DNA of 9,609 bases from Candidatus Cloacimonadota bacterium (GCA_030628755.1 DAOVQH010000072.1:1-9609), one strand, 5' to 3'; counted from the first letter of the stretch, positions 1-7,162 are shown. The notes: generated by a model from the letters alone, not told the origin. Translations and numbers: made by a program.

Positions 1-1
1 C

Positions 2-217
2 ACAGTTACTATCAGGATATTTGATTTGAAAGGAAGATTGGTAAAAAAGCTTGTTGACCAGACTTTGCAGGCTTCTGAGGGTGATTTAATCTGGGATGGA
101 AGAGATAAGAATGGAAAGAATCTTCCGGTGGGAATATATATTATTTTGATGGAAGCTACTTCAAGGGATACTGAGAAGGTGTATTCCAAGAAGACGACTG
201 TGGTTATAGGTAAATAA
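2..217 (+). CDS. C-terminal part of a secreted/surface protein with FlgD-like Ig domain (5' end outside window)
   Basis: The frame is open from the left edge (codons begin at base 2) to TAA at 215-217, so this is the last 71 codons of a longer gene. The visible residues read IRIFDLKGRLVKKL, then LIWDGRDKNGKNLPVGIYI, then a basic VIGK end. This is the typical FlgD Ig-like C-terminal domain: a beta-strand, a W-D-G-x-D turn, then a P-x-G-x-Y strand. In Cloacimonadota and related phyla this domain ends many large exported proteins and is thought to act in surface attachment or sorting. An apparent TTG start at base 26 is not the real start because the domain's first strand lies upstream of it. 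The gene ends 15 bp before yifB, so the two may be co-transcribed. The main body of the protein, and so its activity, cannot be seen. Confidence 0.75.
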   Translation, partial: TVTIRIFDLKGRLVKKLVDQTLQASEGDLIWDGRDKNGKNLPVGIYIILMEATSRDTEKVYSKKTTVVIGK

Positions 218-221
218 TTTA

Positions 222-227
222 AAGGAG
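222..227 (+). promoter_or_regulatory. Ribosome binding site of yifB
   Basis: AAGGAG lies 5 nt before the ATG at 233. It is a consensus Shine-Dalgarno sequence and supports this start. Confidence 0.8.
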
Positions 228-232
228 CATTT

Positions 233-1771
233 ATGTACGGTAGAACAATTTCTTATGCAATTCAGGGAATCGATGCACAGCAAATTACAGTAGAAGCAGA
301 TGTTAAAGGTGGATTATATAAATTCAATATTGTGGGATTACCTTCCAATTCGGTTAAAGAGAGTCGGGACAGGGTTTCTGCGGCAATAAAGAATTCCGGG
401 TTTCGTTTTCCCACCCATCGTTATACGGTTAATATGGCTCCGGCAGATATTAAGAAGGATGGTGTAGCACTTGATCTACCCACGTCTCTGGCTTTGATCC
501 AAGCTCTGCATCAGATAAGAACAACAAAACTGGAAAAATACGCATTGATTGGTGAAATGTCTCTGGATGGTGCTTTGCGTCCTGTTCGTGGAGTGCTTCC
601 CATTGCCGTTGCCTGTTGGAAAGACGGTATGGACGGTCTTATATTGCCCTATGAAAATGCCAGAGAAGCTGCAGTTATAGAAGAACTTAATGTTTACCCT
701 GCTACATCTCTAAATGAGGTTGTAAACTTTCTGGAAGATAAGATCGAGATCGAACCGGTTAAAGTTAATATAGAAGAGATCTTTAAAATTTTGAATGAGA
801 GCCCGGTGGATATGTACGATGTAAAAGGACAATTCCATGTAAAAAGAGCTCTGGAAGTTGCTGCAGCAGGAGGTCATAATGTTCTTATGATAGGACCACC
901 CGGGTCTGGAAAGACCATGCTAGCCAGACGTATTCCCACAATCCTGCCCGGATTAACTCTGGAAGAATCATTGGAAACAACAAAGATACATTCTGTTGCA
1001 GGTCTAATTGGAAGTAGGAAAGGAGTTGTTACAAGTCGTCCGTTCCGTTCTCCGCATCATACGATCAGCGATGTGGCACTTATTGGCGGGGGGAGCTATC
1101 CTAAACCCGGGGAAGTATCCCTTTCTCATAATGGGGTATTGTTTTTAGACGAACTTCCTGAGTTTAAAAAATCTGTACTGGAAGTTCTTAGACAACCTCT
1201 GGAAGATGAAATTGTAACCATCTCACGAGCAACTCAAAGCCTGGAATTCCCGGCAAAATTTATGATGGTGGCTTCTATGAATCCCTGTCCGTGTGGGTAT
1301 TTCGGTAGTAATGTGGAAAGTCACACCTGCTCCTGCCCGATTGCTAATATTCAAAGATACCGTTCCAGAATCTCCGGACCGCTCTTAGATAGGATCGATA
1401 TTCATGTGGAAGTGCCTGCAGTGAAATATGAAGAATTAAGCGGACTACCAACAGGTGAGAAATCTGAGATAATCAGAAAGAGGGTAAATAACTCTAGGGA
1501 TATCCAACTGGAAAGATTTTCCAGGGAAAAGATCTACAGTAATTCTCAGATGAACCCCAAACAAATCAGAAAATACTGCATCCTGGATGACGAGAGCAAG
1601 AATGTTCTGAAAATGGCAATGGATAAAATGGGACTTTCTGCCCGAGCTTATGATAGGATCCTCAAAGTTTCCAGAACAATTGCAGACCTGGAAGGAAATG
1701 AAAAAATAACGGTAGCTCACATCAGCGAAGCAGTGCAATACAGAAGTTTAGATAGAAAGTTTTGGGAGTGA
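233..1771 (+). CDS. yifB: YifB/ComM family Mg-chelatase-like AAA+ ATPase
   Basis: Complete 512-residue protein, the usual length for the family. It has the N-terminal ChlI-type domain (about 1-190, starting MYGRTISYAIQGIDA and including the NIVGLPSNSVKESRDRV stretch). The Mg-chelatase AAA+ core follows, with Walker A GPPGSGKT at 221-228 and Walker B LFLDELPEF with D306-E307. A Cys cluster (C352, C354, C366, C368), usual in this family, comes next. The C-terminal lid domain ends in the conserved AVQYRSLDR. ComM, the best-studied member, is a hexameric helicase that promotes branch migration during natural transformation; the exact role here is inferred from the family. The SD sequence at 222-227 fixes the start. 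The gene's last 17 codons are repeated at 3561-3611 and 7184-7234, so its 3' end appears to be an integration target. The gene itself is intact. Confidence 0.95.
   Translation: MYGRTISYAIQGIDAQQITVEADVKGGLYKFNIVGLPSNSVKESRDRVSAAIKNSGFRFPTHRYTVNMAPADIKKDGVALDLPTSLALIQALHQIRTTKLEKYALIGEMSLDGALRPVRGVLPIAVACWKDGMDGLILPYENAREAAVIEELNVYPATSLNEVVNFLEDKIEIEPVKVNIEEIFKILNESPVDMYDVKGQFHVKRALEVAAAGGHNVLMIGPPGSGKTMLARRIPTILPGLTLEESLETTKIHSVAGLIGSRKGVVTSRPFRSPHHTISDVALIGGGSYPKPGEVSLSHNGVLFLDELPEFKKSVLEVLRQPLEDEIVTISRATQSLEFPAKFMMVASMNPCPCGYFGSNVESHTCSCPIANIQRYRSRISGPLLDRIDIHVEVPAVKYEELSGLPTGEKSEIIRKRVNNSRDIQLERFSREKIYSNSQMNPKQIRKYCILDDESKNVLKMAMDKMGLSARAYDRILKVSRTIADLEGNEKITVAHISEAVQYRSLDRKFWE
1718..1771 (+). 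repeat. yifB 3'-end repeat, copy A (functional gene end; att-like)
   Basis: This is the real end of yifB (HISEAV to W-E-stop). Bases 1721-1734 (ATCAGCGAAGCAGT) are identical in copies B and C. From 1721 to the stop codon, 43 of 51 positions match copy B and 40 of 51 match copy C. Every difference is a transition. Similarity stops at the stop codon and, upstream, at or just before the CAC codon at 1718. It is interpreted as the left attachment-site-like boundary of a stacked insertion. Confidence 0.88.
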
Positions 1772-1842
1772 TGCTGCTATTTCTTAAATTCCATTTTATG
1801 AAGAAAACTATTTCTCAGTAATTGGCTCAAACAATAATGCTT

Positions 1843-1855
1843 ACTCTCTGAGAGT
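1843..1855. repeat. Short perfect palindrome in the yifB-XRE gap
   Basis: ACTCTC-T-GAGAGT is a 6-bp perfect inverted repeat around one central base, in the 194-bp gap after yifB. The loop is too short, and there is no T-tract, for a standard terminator. It may be a protein-binding site or chance. The rest of 1772-1900 shows no gene. Confidence 0.35.
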
Positions 1856-1901
1856 CAAATATAACTAATACAAGAGAATTTTCTTAAAATAATATTTGCA
1901 C

Positions 1902-1947
1902 TTGACATTTTATACATTAAATTATTTTATGTAAAGTGTAGTTTACA
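1902..1947 (+). promoter_or_regulatory. Promoter with candidate autoregulatory operator of the XRE-ImmA gene
   Basis: A consensus -35 TTGACA sits at 1902-1907. AT-rich -10 candidates follow, the best spaced being TTTTAT at 1925-1930 (17 bp spacer). Overlapping and just downstream is a perfect dyad, TGTAAA-N6-TTTACA (1930-1947), ending 18 bp before the start codon. XRE-type antitoxins commonly bind such dyads over their own promoter, so negative autoregulation is a reasonable inference. The exact -10 element is uncertain. Confidence 0.6.
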
Positions 1948-1953
1948 AAAAAA

Positions 1954-1958
1954 AGGAG
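1954..1958 (+). promoter_or_regulatory. Ribosome binding site of the XRE-ImmA gene
   Basis: AGGAG lies 7 nt before the ATG at 1966. It selects this start over the ATG three codons downstream. Confidence 0.75.
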
Positions 1959-1965
1959 AGATATT

Positions 1966-3084
1966 ATGAATACTATGTTATTAGGAGGTAATATTAAGCG
2001 TATTAGAAAAATTCGTGGTTTTAACCAACATGCTGTTTACACAGCTTCTGCAATTAGTAGACAGGCATACTCTAATATCGAGAATGGTAAATCCGAACCT
2101 AAAACAAGCACTTTAATAAAAATAGCTCACGTATTGGATGCGGATATCAAAGATTTCTTTGTTGAACCTGTTGAATTTCATAGTATCAGATTTCGAACTA
2201 ATAAGATCAACACTCAGAAGGATAAAATGAAGAAAGAAGAAATTTTAATGAATTTGTCTTTCTGGTTAAAAAATTACAACTATCTTGAAGAAATTACTAA
2301 CGGTAAACAAGTTTATTGTTTAAGAAATTTTAATAATCTAATTCCTATAGAATTGGCAAAAAAAGTTAGAGAAAAACTTAAACTCGATAACGATGAACCG
2401 ATTTATGACATCTGCAATTTAGTAAACGAATTGGGTATCAAGATTTTCCGATTTGAATGTGATTTGGATAAGTGTTTTGGGTTTTCTGTTAGTGAAGATG
2501 ACGAAGGACCAGTTATTGCAGTTAATACCTATAAAAATATTAGTATTGAACGCCAGATATTCACTATTGCGCACGAATTAGGTCATTTATTAATGCATAA
2601 AAATTCTTATAAACCAGAACTAATTGAGGAGAAGGTAAATGAAGAAAAGGAAGCAGACCAATTCGCTGCTCATTTTCTTATGCCAGCTGAAGGATTCAAA
2701 AAAGAGCTTAAAAAAGTTTCTGGTTTGCATTGGATAGGCCAAATACTTCATATCAAACGTATCTATAAAGTCAGTTATAAAACAGTTCTTCGCAGATTGA
2801 TAGATTTGAATTTAGTTTCTAACAATATTTATATGTATTTTTCTGCTGAATTCAAAAGGAAATACCATAAGGATTTGAAAAAACATTTTGAACCATATTC
2901 TGTTGAACCTGAAGGTATGCTCAAATCTGATTTTGTAAATAAGAGATTGAATAAGCTTGTTAGAATTGCTTATGAAAAAGAACTTATAACTTTGAACAGA
3001 GCTTCTGAAATTTTAAGCCTTCCTCTAATTGAAATGAAAGAATTAACTTCTTCTTGGAATGAAATCAAATATGCTACAAATTGA
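1966..3084 (+). CDS. XRE-family regulator fused to ImmA/IrrE-type zinc metallopeptidase (antitoxin-like)
   Basis: 372 residues. Residues about 5-62 form an XRE helix-turn-helix (IKRIRKIRGF, then SRQAYSNIENGKSEP). After a linker comes an ImmA/IrrE (COG2856) domain at about 130-260, with the zinc motif HELGH at 203-207 and the later EADQFAAHFLMP helix, where E229 is the expected third ligand. A basic helical tail (about 290-372) follows. Family members cleave or control partner repressors, and XRE-COG2856 fusions are often encoded beside toxin genes. The gene has its own promoter and a palindromic operator candidate, and it overlaps the downstream PIN-domain gene by 26 bp, so the two are probably translationally coupled as a toxin-antitoxin pair. 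The HTH and protease calls are firm; the antitoxin role is inferred from the arrangement. It lies between yifB-end repeats A and B, so it is probably acquired. Confidence 0.88.
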   Translation: MNTMLLGGNIKRIRKIRGFNQHAVYTASAISRQAYSNIENGKSEPKTSTLIKIAHVLDADIKDFFVEPVEFHSIRFRTNKINTQKDKMKKEEILMNLSFWLKNYNYLEEITNGKQVYCLRNFNNLIPIELAKKVREKLKLDNDEPIYDICNLVNELGIKIFRFECDLDKCFGFSVSEDDEGPVIAVNTYKNISIERQIFTIAHELGHLLMHKNSYKPELIEEKVNEEKEADQFAAHFLMPAEGFKKELKKVSGLHWIGQILHIKRIYKVSYKTVLRRLIDLNLVSNNIYMYFSAEFKRKYHKDLKKHFEPYSVEPEGMLKSDFVNKRLNKLVRIAYEKELITLNRASEILSLPLIEMKELTSSWNEIKYATN

Positions 3085-3595
3085 TAAATCGCTTATCTTT
3101 GATGCAAATATAATAATAGATTTTTTCACTATTTCAAAAGATTTTTTTAAATTTATCAATGAACTTTCTATTGAAATGTTTATCGCAGATGTGACCTTAC
3201 TTAAAGTTGATCAATTAAACGATACAAATGCTAAAGAGCTTAATATTTCTATCATCGAAACACCAATAGACATGTTAGATGAATCAGCAAATAGATGTAA
3301 ATCGGGTTTGGCATTCGACGACTATATTACTTTTTTACTCGCAAAAGATAATGATTTAATATTAGTCACAAATGATAAATCTTTAAAAATTCATGCTCAA
3401 AGCAAAAGTGTAGATACTCTTTGGGGGCTCGAAATAATTTTATTTCTGGAGAGCAATAATAAGATTTCAAAAGAAAAAGCTAAAGAGCTTTTTAAAAAAT
3501 TAAGGATAGTTAACAATCGAATTACAGATGACATTGAAAAAGAATTTCTAAAATTATTATATCAGCGAAGCAGTACAATACAGAAGTCTGGATAG
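3059..3595 (+). CDS. PIN-like domain protein, probable toxin partner of the XRE-ImmA protein
   Basis: 178 residues from the first ATG. A second in-frame ATG at 3071 (M5) is equally plausible; neither has a clear SD, fitting translational coupling to the overlapping upstream gene. The PIN pattern is visible: IFDANIIIDF with D15 near the N-terminus, D51 in the middle, FDDYITFLLAK with D87/D88, and VTND with D106. These are the spaced acidic residues that bind metal in PIN ribonucleases. The helical C-terminal part (about 130-167) is not distinctive. PIN proteins of this general form next to XRE-ImmA genes act, or are predicted to act, as type II toxins; RNase activity is inferred. The last 11 codons (from Y168) run into yifB-end repeat B in another frame, so the C-terminus QRSSTIQKSG is made from the repeat and the original end was probably altered. 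Confidence 0.78.
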   Translation: MKSNMLQIDKSLIFDANIIIDFFTISKDFFKFINELSIEMFIADVTLLKVDQLNDTNAKELNISIIETPIDMLDESANRCKSGLAFDDYITFLLAKDNDLILVTNDKSLKIHAQSKSVDTLWGLEIILFLESNNKISKEKAKELFKKLRIVNNRITDDIEKEFLKLLYQRSSTIQKSG

Positions 3596-3611
3596 GAAGT
3601 TCTGGAAGTAG
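3561..3611 (+). repeat. yifB 3'-end repeat, copy B (att-like boundary)
   Basis: In the yifB reading frame this copy still encodes ISEAVQYRSLDRKFWK and a TAG stop. It matches copy A at 43 of 51 positions and copy C at 44 of 51, all differences being transitions and mostly synonymous. It overlaps the 3' end of the PIN gene in a different frame. It separates the toxin-antitoxin segment from the phosphoesterase-methyltransferase segment. Confidence 0.88.
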
Positions 3612-3664
3612 ATTGTTAGCAACAAACTAAACTAACAAAAAAGAAAAAACAAACATTCACTGTC

Positions 3665-3684
3665 ATTCCCGTGAAAACGGGAAT
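3665..3684. repeat. REP-like palindrome with GAAA loop
   Basis: ATTCCCGT-GAAA-ACGGGAAT is a perfect 8-bp stem with a GNRA-type tetraloop, embedded in GTCATTCCCG and GGGAATC. It closely resembles the ATTCCCG/CGGGAAT palindromes dispersed in many copies in numerous bacterial genomes. It is much richer in GC than the surrounding DNA, which suggests it arrived as a small repeat element. Only one copy is in this window. Confidence 0.6.
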
Positions 3685-3786
3685 CAATGAACTAGGTTTT
3701 CTTTCCTGTCGCTAATTTACCTGGTGAGCACAGATTATGCATTCATTCTTACAAATGAATTTAAAACAACTATAAATAATATTGAC

Positions 3787-3809
3787 ATCGAAAATGATTC
3801 GATTTTTTT
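3787..3809 (+). terminator. Weak candidate Rho-independent terminator
   Basis: ATCGAA-N5-TTCGAT forms a 6-bp stem followed by an uninterrupted run of T on the plus strand. It could end transcription of the XRE-ImmA/PIN operon. The stem is short and AT-rich and lies about 190 bp after the PIN stop, so confidence is low. Confidence 0.35.
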
Positions 3810-3926
3810 GTATGGTGTTAAATAGAGTCGAGCGACTGATAGAGAGATTTTTTGAAAGTACTAATCTTTTTCTAAAAGAGGAAATTCCAAAAAATAAAAT
3901 GTAAAATAAATTTAAAAACTTTATAT

Positions 3927-4256
3927 TCAGTAAACCCTTCCACCTAATTTTGCTTTTTTTGACGGTTCCAGCAAGGACAATTCGTTTTCTTCAGTAGGTA
4001 CTCCTAGTACTAAAACTTCAGAAAAAAACCCAGCTATATTCTTAGGAGGAAAATTTACAACTCCCACTATTTGTTTTCCAAGAAGTTCTTCTTTTGTGTA
4101 GTTTGTTGCTTGAATACTTGTATTTTTTACCCCAATTTCTTCACCAAAATTTATTTTCATTTTGTAAGAGGTTTTTCTCGCCCTTGGAAAATCATCAACT
4201 GAAATTATTTTGCCTATTCGAATATCAAGTTTTAAAAAATTATCATATGTTGACAT
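3927..4256 (-). CDS. csaA: CsaA-type tRNA-binding domain protein
   Basis: 109 residues, essentially the full length of CsaA. It is a single OB-fold tRNA-binding domain (related to Arc1p/EMAP-II and the MetRS C-terminal domain). It shows IRIGKI near the start, FPRARKTSYKMKINFG, the GKQIVGVVNFPP stretch, SEVLVLGV, and the terminal LGGRVY. In Bacillus subtilis CsaA has been described as a secretion-related chaperone; the fold binds tRNA. Its precise job here is unknown. It starts 5 bp after the stop of the phosphoesterase-methyltransferase gene, with only a weak purine-rich SD (GGAAAA), so it is probably translated from the same transcript. It lies between yifB-end repeats B and C, so it appears to be cargo rather than core genome. 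Confidence 0.85.
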   Translation of the reverse strand: MSTYDNFLKLDIRIGKIISVDDFPRARKTSYKMKINFGEEIGVKNTSIQATNYTKEELLGKQIVGVVNFPPKNIAGFFSEVLVLGVPTEENELSLLEPSKKAKLGGRVY

Positions 4257-4261
4257 ATTTT

Positions 4262-6589
4262 TTACTTTTTTCCATTTATTTTAACTTCAAATAAGGTTAA
4301 ACGATGTACTTTTTTCTTCTTATTAATTTTAAAATTATACTCTTCAAATAATTTTTTTAACTCATCTGCGTTAGGAGAATTTTTAATTAGACGGTCTTTC
4401 TCGTAATTGTTATAAATACTTAAGAAGTCTCTTTCTTTTTTAGCTTTATTCCATATTGATAAATAGATTACACCATCTTTATTGGTTATTTTTTTAAGCT
4501 TCTTTACAAAATTTTCTAGGTTGTTTTGTTCGGATATATGAGATATAGTTCCCATCATACAGGTTATAATATCAAATTCTCCATTTTCATAATCCATAAT
4601 ATCTTCACAAACATGAGTAATATTTAATGATTTAGCCTCAGTTTCAAATTTTGCTGATTCATTACATTTGGGATCAAAGTCAATACCAATAATGTAATCT
4701 GCGATATTTCTTTCAGCAAACATAATTGGATAACGCCCTGAGCCTTCACCAATGTCTAAGTATCTTTTAAATTTTTTGCCAGCAATCATTTCCAATAGTT
4801 CTGTCATTTCAGCATCCTTTAGTTTTTTATCTTCTTTATTATAATCTTTAAGATACCAGAGTAACCAATCTTTTTTATAACTAATCCTATGACTAGCTTT
4901 CTCTAATTCTTCCTCAAACTTTTCAATGAACTCCTTCAAAGGGATTGTATTAGAACCACTCCAAACTTCATTAAACGTATTTATCAGTGATACAATTTCC
5001 CTTTTTTTCTTATCATCTGAACATTTTTTATAATCAAAGTATATTTCAACACCAAGTATATTATTTTCTCGATCACATGTAAAATAATCAAACTCTTTAT
5101 CTTCATAACATGCTATTTCAGTATTCAACAATTTTTTCCAAAAAGGACTTGTTTCTGGCATGAATAATTTCATAGTTATACATTTATTCATCTCTTTAAG
5201 CTGTCTGATAGTAGTATTCCATTTAGTCTCTAAAGCCGTATTTCTCCTTCTTTTATCTTCTACAATCTTATTTACTGTTCTCTTTATAAATTGATCAATG
5301 GGTTCTTCTAACAAAATTAATCTCTTGATAGGTTCCTCTTCCTCTTTTTCATTAAGCCTCTTTGCTGTTTCGATATTATCCTCGATGATATGATATTGGT
5401 CATCTGGTATCCACCAAAAAGATGATCCCAAAAAAGTCGTTGTAATAAATCCTTTATTTAAGCTTTTTAATTTTTGGATATAATGCCTAAATGCTTGTTG
5501 TTGTCCTTCAATAAACATATAATTGTTTTGATTAGCTTCTTTAAATAAAGTATCAACATATTTGAGATTATTTTTTATAACGTATTCTGCTGAGATCTCT
5601 TGCCCACTCATATATTCATAAGCATATTCTTTGATATTGGGATAAAGATTAAAAAAGTCTTTCAAATATGTATCGGTAGAAAAACTATAAGGTTTTCGAA
5701 ACTCCCATTTATTGTCATTATATATACAAGATTTTATTGATACTGTTACTTTTTTAGGTTCATCCAAATTATGAAATGTTAGAATATTAAATGAAGGGAA
5801 ACCTTTCTTATACTCTGGGCGTTCAAATATATGTCCAGTTCCAACAACTAATAATTTATGTTTTTCCTTACCAAGAGTATATATCTCTTCGAAATGCTGG
5901 TGTCCATGTAAAAGAATAGAAAAATCATTATCTTTAAGAAATTCTTTCAATTCCGTTTGATCTCGTAATGCTGATTGATCTTCTTCTCTTACTGGACACA
6001 GAGAGTGGTGAATTACAAAGATTTTAATAATATCTTTAGAAAATGAAAGTTTTGATAGTGAATACTTTATATTATTTATTTGATTATTACCTAAAAGCCC
6101 ATAGTTTTTTTCACTAATAATCCTTATACATGAATTAGCGCAGACAAATAAAAGATTATAATTTTCTGTGAAAGATTCAAAAATACTAAAAAGTTCCTCT
6201 TGTGGGGTGTTCAATTCTAAGATTTTATTTTTTGGAGAATAGAATTCTCTAATAAAGTGAATAAAATTGTTAAAGGGATACATCGGGTTACCTAAATCAA
6301 CATCATGATTTCCTGGGGTTATAATAACTCTTTCTCTTTTAATGTTAAGAATATTATCACATAGTTTTCCTATTATCTTTATAGCTTCTATATAATCTGG
6401 AGCATCTTTTCCTTTTGAGCCGACATCTCCTGAAATAACTAAGAAGTCTGGTTTGTTTTCTAACTTAGTAATAAAAGTGTTAAATTTCCTTAGAGTCGTT
6501 TCATCCCCCCAAGAATTTTTTATTTTTTTATCTCCAAAGTGAAAATCTGACATATGCAAAATACTTGCTTTAGACTTTTTGTTTTTCAT
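4262..6589 (-). CDS. Metallophosphoesterase / unknown domain / SAM-methyltransferase fusion protein
   Basis: 775 residues in three parts. Residues 1-270 are a calcineurin-like metallophosphoesterase with every metal motif: SDFHFG (D15, H17), SGDVGSKG (D55), GNHD (93-96), HH (194-195) and GHQH (229-232). Residues about 300-600 are a charged, Trp-rich alpha/beta region I cannot place; marks include FLGSSFWWIPDD near 386-397 and KRLILLEEP near 422-430. Residues about 605-715 are a class I SAM-dependent methyltransferase: motif I LDIGEGSG (611-618), the acidic end of strand 2 in GIDFD (635-639), E662-D663 in the motif III region, and FDII (672-675) with the following TCMMG. There is no signal peptide or membrane segment, so it is cytosolic. 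The start has only a weak SD. The substrate is unknown: the phosphatase half could act on a nucleotide, nucleic acid or phosphoprotein, and the methyltransferase half on nucleic acid or a small molecule. Domain calls are firm; a defence role is only inferred from location. Confidence 0.85.
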   Translation of the reverse strand: MKNKKSKASILHMSDFHFGDKKIKNSWGDETTLRKFNTFITKLENKPDFLVISGDVGSKGKDAPDYIEAIKIIGKLCDNILNIKRERVIITPGNHDVDLGNPMYPFNNFIHFIREFYSPKNKILELNTPQEELFSIFESFTENYNLLFVCANSCIRIISEKNYGLLGNNQINNIKYSLSKLSFSKDIIKIFVIHHSLCPVREEDQSALRDQTELKEFLKDNDFSILLHGHQHFEEIYTLGKEKHKLLVVGTGHIFERPEYKKGFPSFNILTFHNLDEPKKVTVSIKSCIYNDNKWEFRKPYSFSTDTYLKDFFNLYPNIKEYAYEYMSGQEISAEYVIKNNLKYVDTLFKEANQNNYMFIEGQQQAFRHYIQKLKSLNKGFITTTFLGSSFWWIPDDQYHIIEDNIETAKRLNEKEEEEPIKRLILLEEPIDQFIKRTVNKIVEDKRRRNTALETKWNTTIRQLKEMNKCITMKLFMPETSPFWKKLLNTEIACYEDKEFDYFTCDRENNILGVEIYFDYKKCSDDKKKREIVSLINTFNEVWSGSNTIPLKEFIEKFEEELEKASHRISYKKDWLLWYLKDYNKEDKKLKDAEMTELLEMIAGKKFKRYLDIGEGSGRYPIMFAERNIADYIIGIDFDPKCNESAKFETEAKSLNITHVCEDIMDYENGEFDIITCMMGTISHISEQNNLENFVKKLKKITNKDGVIYLSIWNKAKKERDFLSIYNNYEKDRLIKNSPNADELKKLFEEYNFKINKKKKVHRLTLFEVKINGKK

Positions 6590-6937
6590 ATATTAATTCT
6601 CATTGATTTCTTTGATTAAAATATAAAACCTATATTTTTAAGTTTGAAACCAATTTTAATTATCTGAATTATTTTTTAATCTTAACATTTTTACTATTTT
6701 TTTTTAAATCTTTCATTAATCATTTTTTATAAAATACTACATAGGAAGTCAAGTTTTTTATCTTATATTTATTTTCTCTTATATTCATTTGTTGCTATAG
6801 ACCATATGTAATTTTTTATCTATTACATGTGTTAAATTTGCTCAATTACTTTCTTAAGCTCCTAAATCGCTTCTGTTTCTTTATATGGAATTAAAGTGAT
6901 AATCACAAGCTGATTTTGGTAAAAATCAGCATTATAA
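6590..6937. other. AT-rich gap with one strong hairpin, no gene recognised
   Basis: About 350 bp upstream of the phosphoesterase-methyltransferase gene. It is extremely AT-rich with many T-runs on the plus strand and stops in all frames. It presumably contains the minus-strand promoter of the 775-codon gene (AT-rich hexamers close to 6620-6660), but no convincing -35/-10 pair stands out. The clearest structure is the hairpin at 6909-6930. Confidence 0.5.
6909..6930. repeat. Perfect 9-bp hairpin
   Basis: GCTGATTTT-GGTA-AAAATCAGC is a perfect 9-bp inverted repeat with a 4-nt loop. Neither strand has a following T-tract, so it is not a standard terminator. It could be an operator, an RNA structure or the relic of a mobile-element end. 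Confidence 0.55.
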
Positions 6938-7162
6938 AAAAACGTTTCTGTTATTATTGATGAATTCGAGATATATTTTGAAAGTAAATGTATATCAGAC
7001 ATTTTTCAAAAAGTAAAAGGTAAAATATATAATTGGAAAGTACTTATTGAACCCGAGAATAAAAAGAAAAAAATAAAACAGATTAAAAATTTACTTTAGG
7101 ATTTTGAATTACAATTTATTAATAAAAAGAAAACAGACAGATATTTCGAATTTTATAAGTAA
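6938..7162 (+). pseudogene. Decayed small reading frame with in-frame stop
   Basis: After a TAA at 6935 the frame is open without an ATG start and reads VSVIIDEFEIYFES, then KIYNWKVLIEPENKKKK. It meets TAG at 7097-7099, then continues in the same frame with DFELQFINKKKTDRYFEFYK to TAA at 7160-7162. The amino-acid composition (alternating hydrophobic strands, a plausible alpha/beta protein of about 75 residues) looks more like old coding sequence than random AT-rich DNA. No start and an internal stop suggest a truncated, dead gene. It ends 18 bp before repeat C, so it may be the last piece of the inserted element. No family is recognised. Confidence 0.4.

Larger units (their letters stand above)
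3612..3926. other. Gap between convergent genes: palindromes, no gene
   Basis: About 315 bp between the PIN gene (plus) and csaA (minus). I see no credible coding frame. It contains an A-rich stretch (about 3633-3655), a GC-rich palindrome at 3665-3684, a 7-bp hairpin ATTCATT/AATGAAT at 3741-3760 with a 6-nt loop, a terminator-like hairpin at 3787-3809, and a small AGTCG/CGACT dyad at 3826-3837. The density of small inverted repeats suggests intergenic regulatory or mobile debris. Confidence 0.6.

Noticed and set aside
26..217. Stand-alone small protein starting at TTG 26
   Set aside because: The frame is open to the window edge and the domain's first beta-strand lies upstream of the TTG, so it is a partial larger gene.
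1445..1738. Open frame of about 97 codons on the minus strand inside yifB
   Set aside because: It lies antisense to the conserved yifB C-terminal region and has no recognisable domain.
3782..3816. TTGACA followed by TATGGT as a plus-strand promoter
   Set aside because: The spacing between the two hexamers is 23 bp, too long, and no plus-strand gene follows; the TTGACA overlaps a terminator-like hairpin.
4094..4294. Open frame of 66 codons on the plus strand, rich in Leu and Phe
   Set aside because: It is antisense to csaA and the end of the phosphoesterase-methyltransferase gene; the hydrophobic composition is what AT-rich antisense DNA gives.
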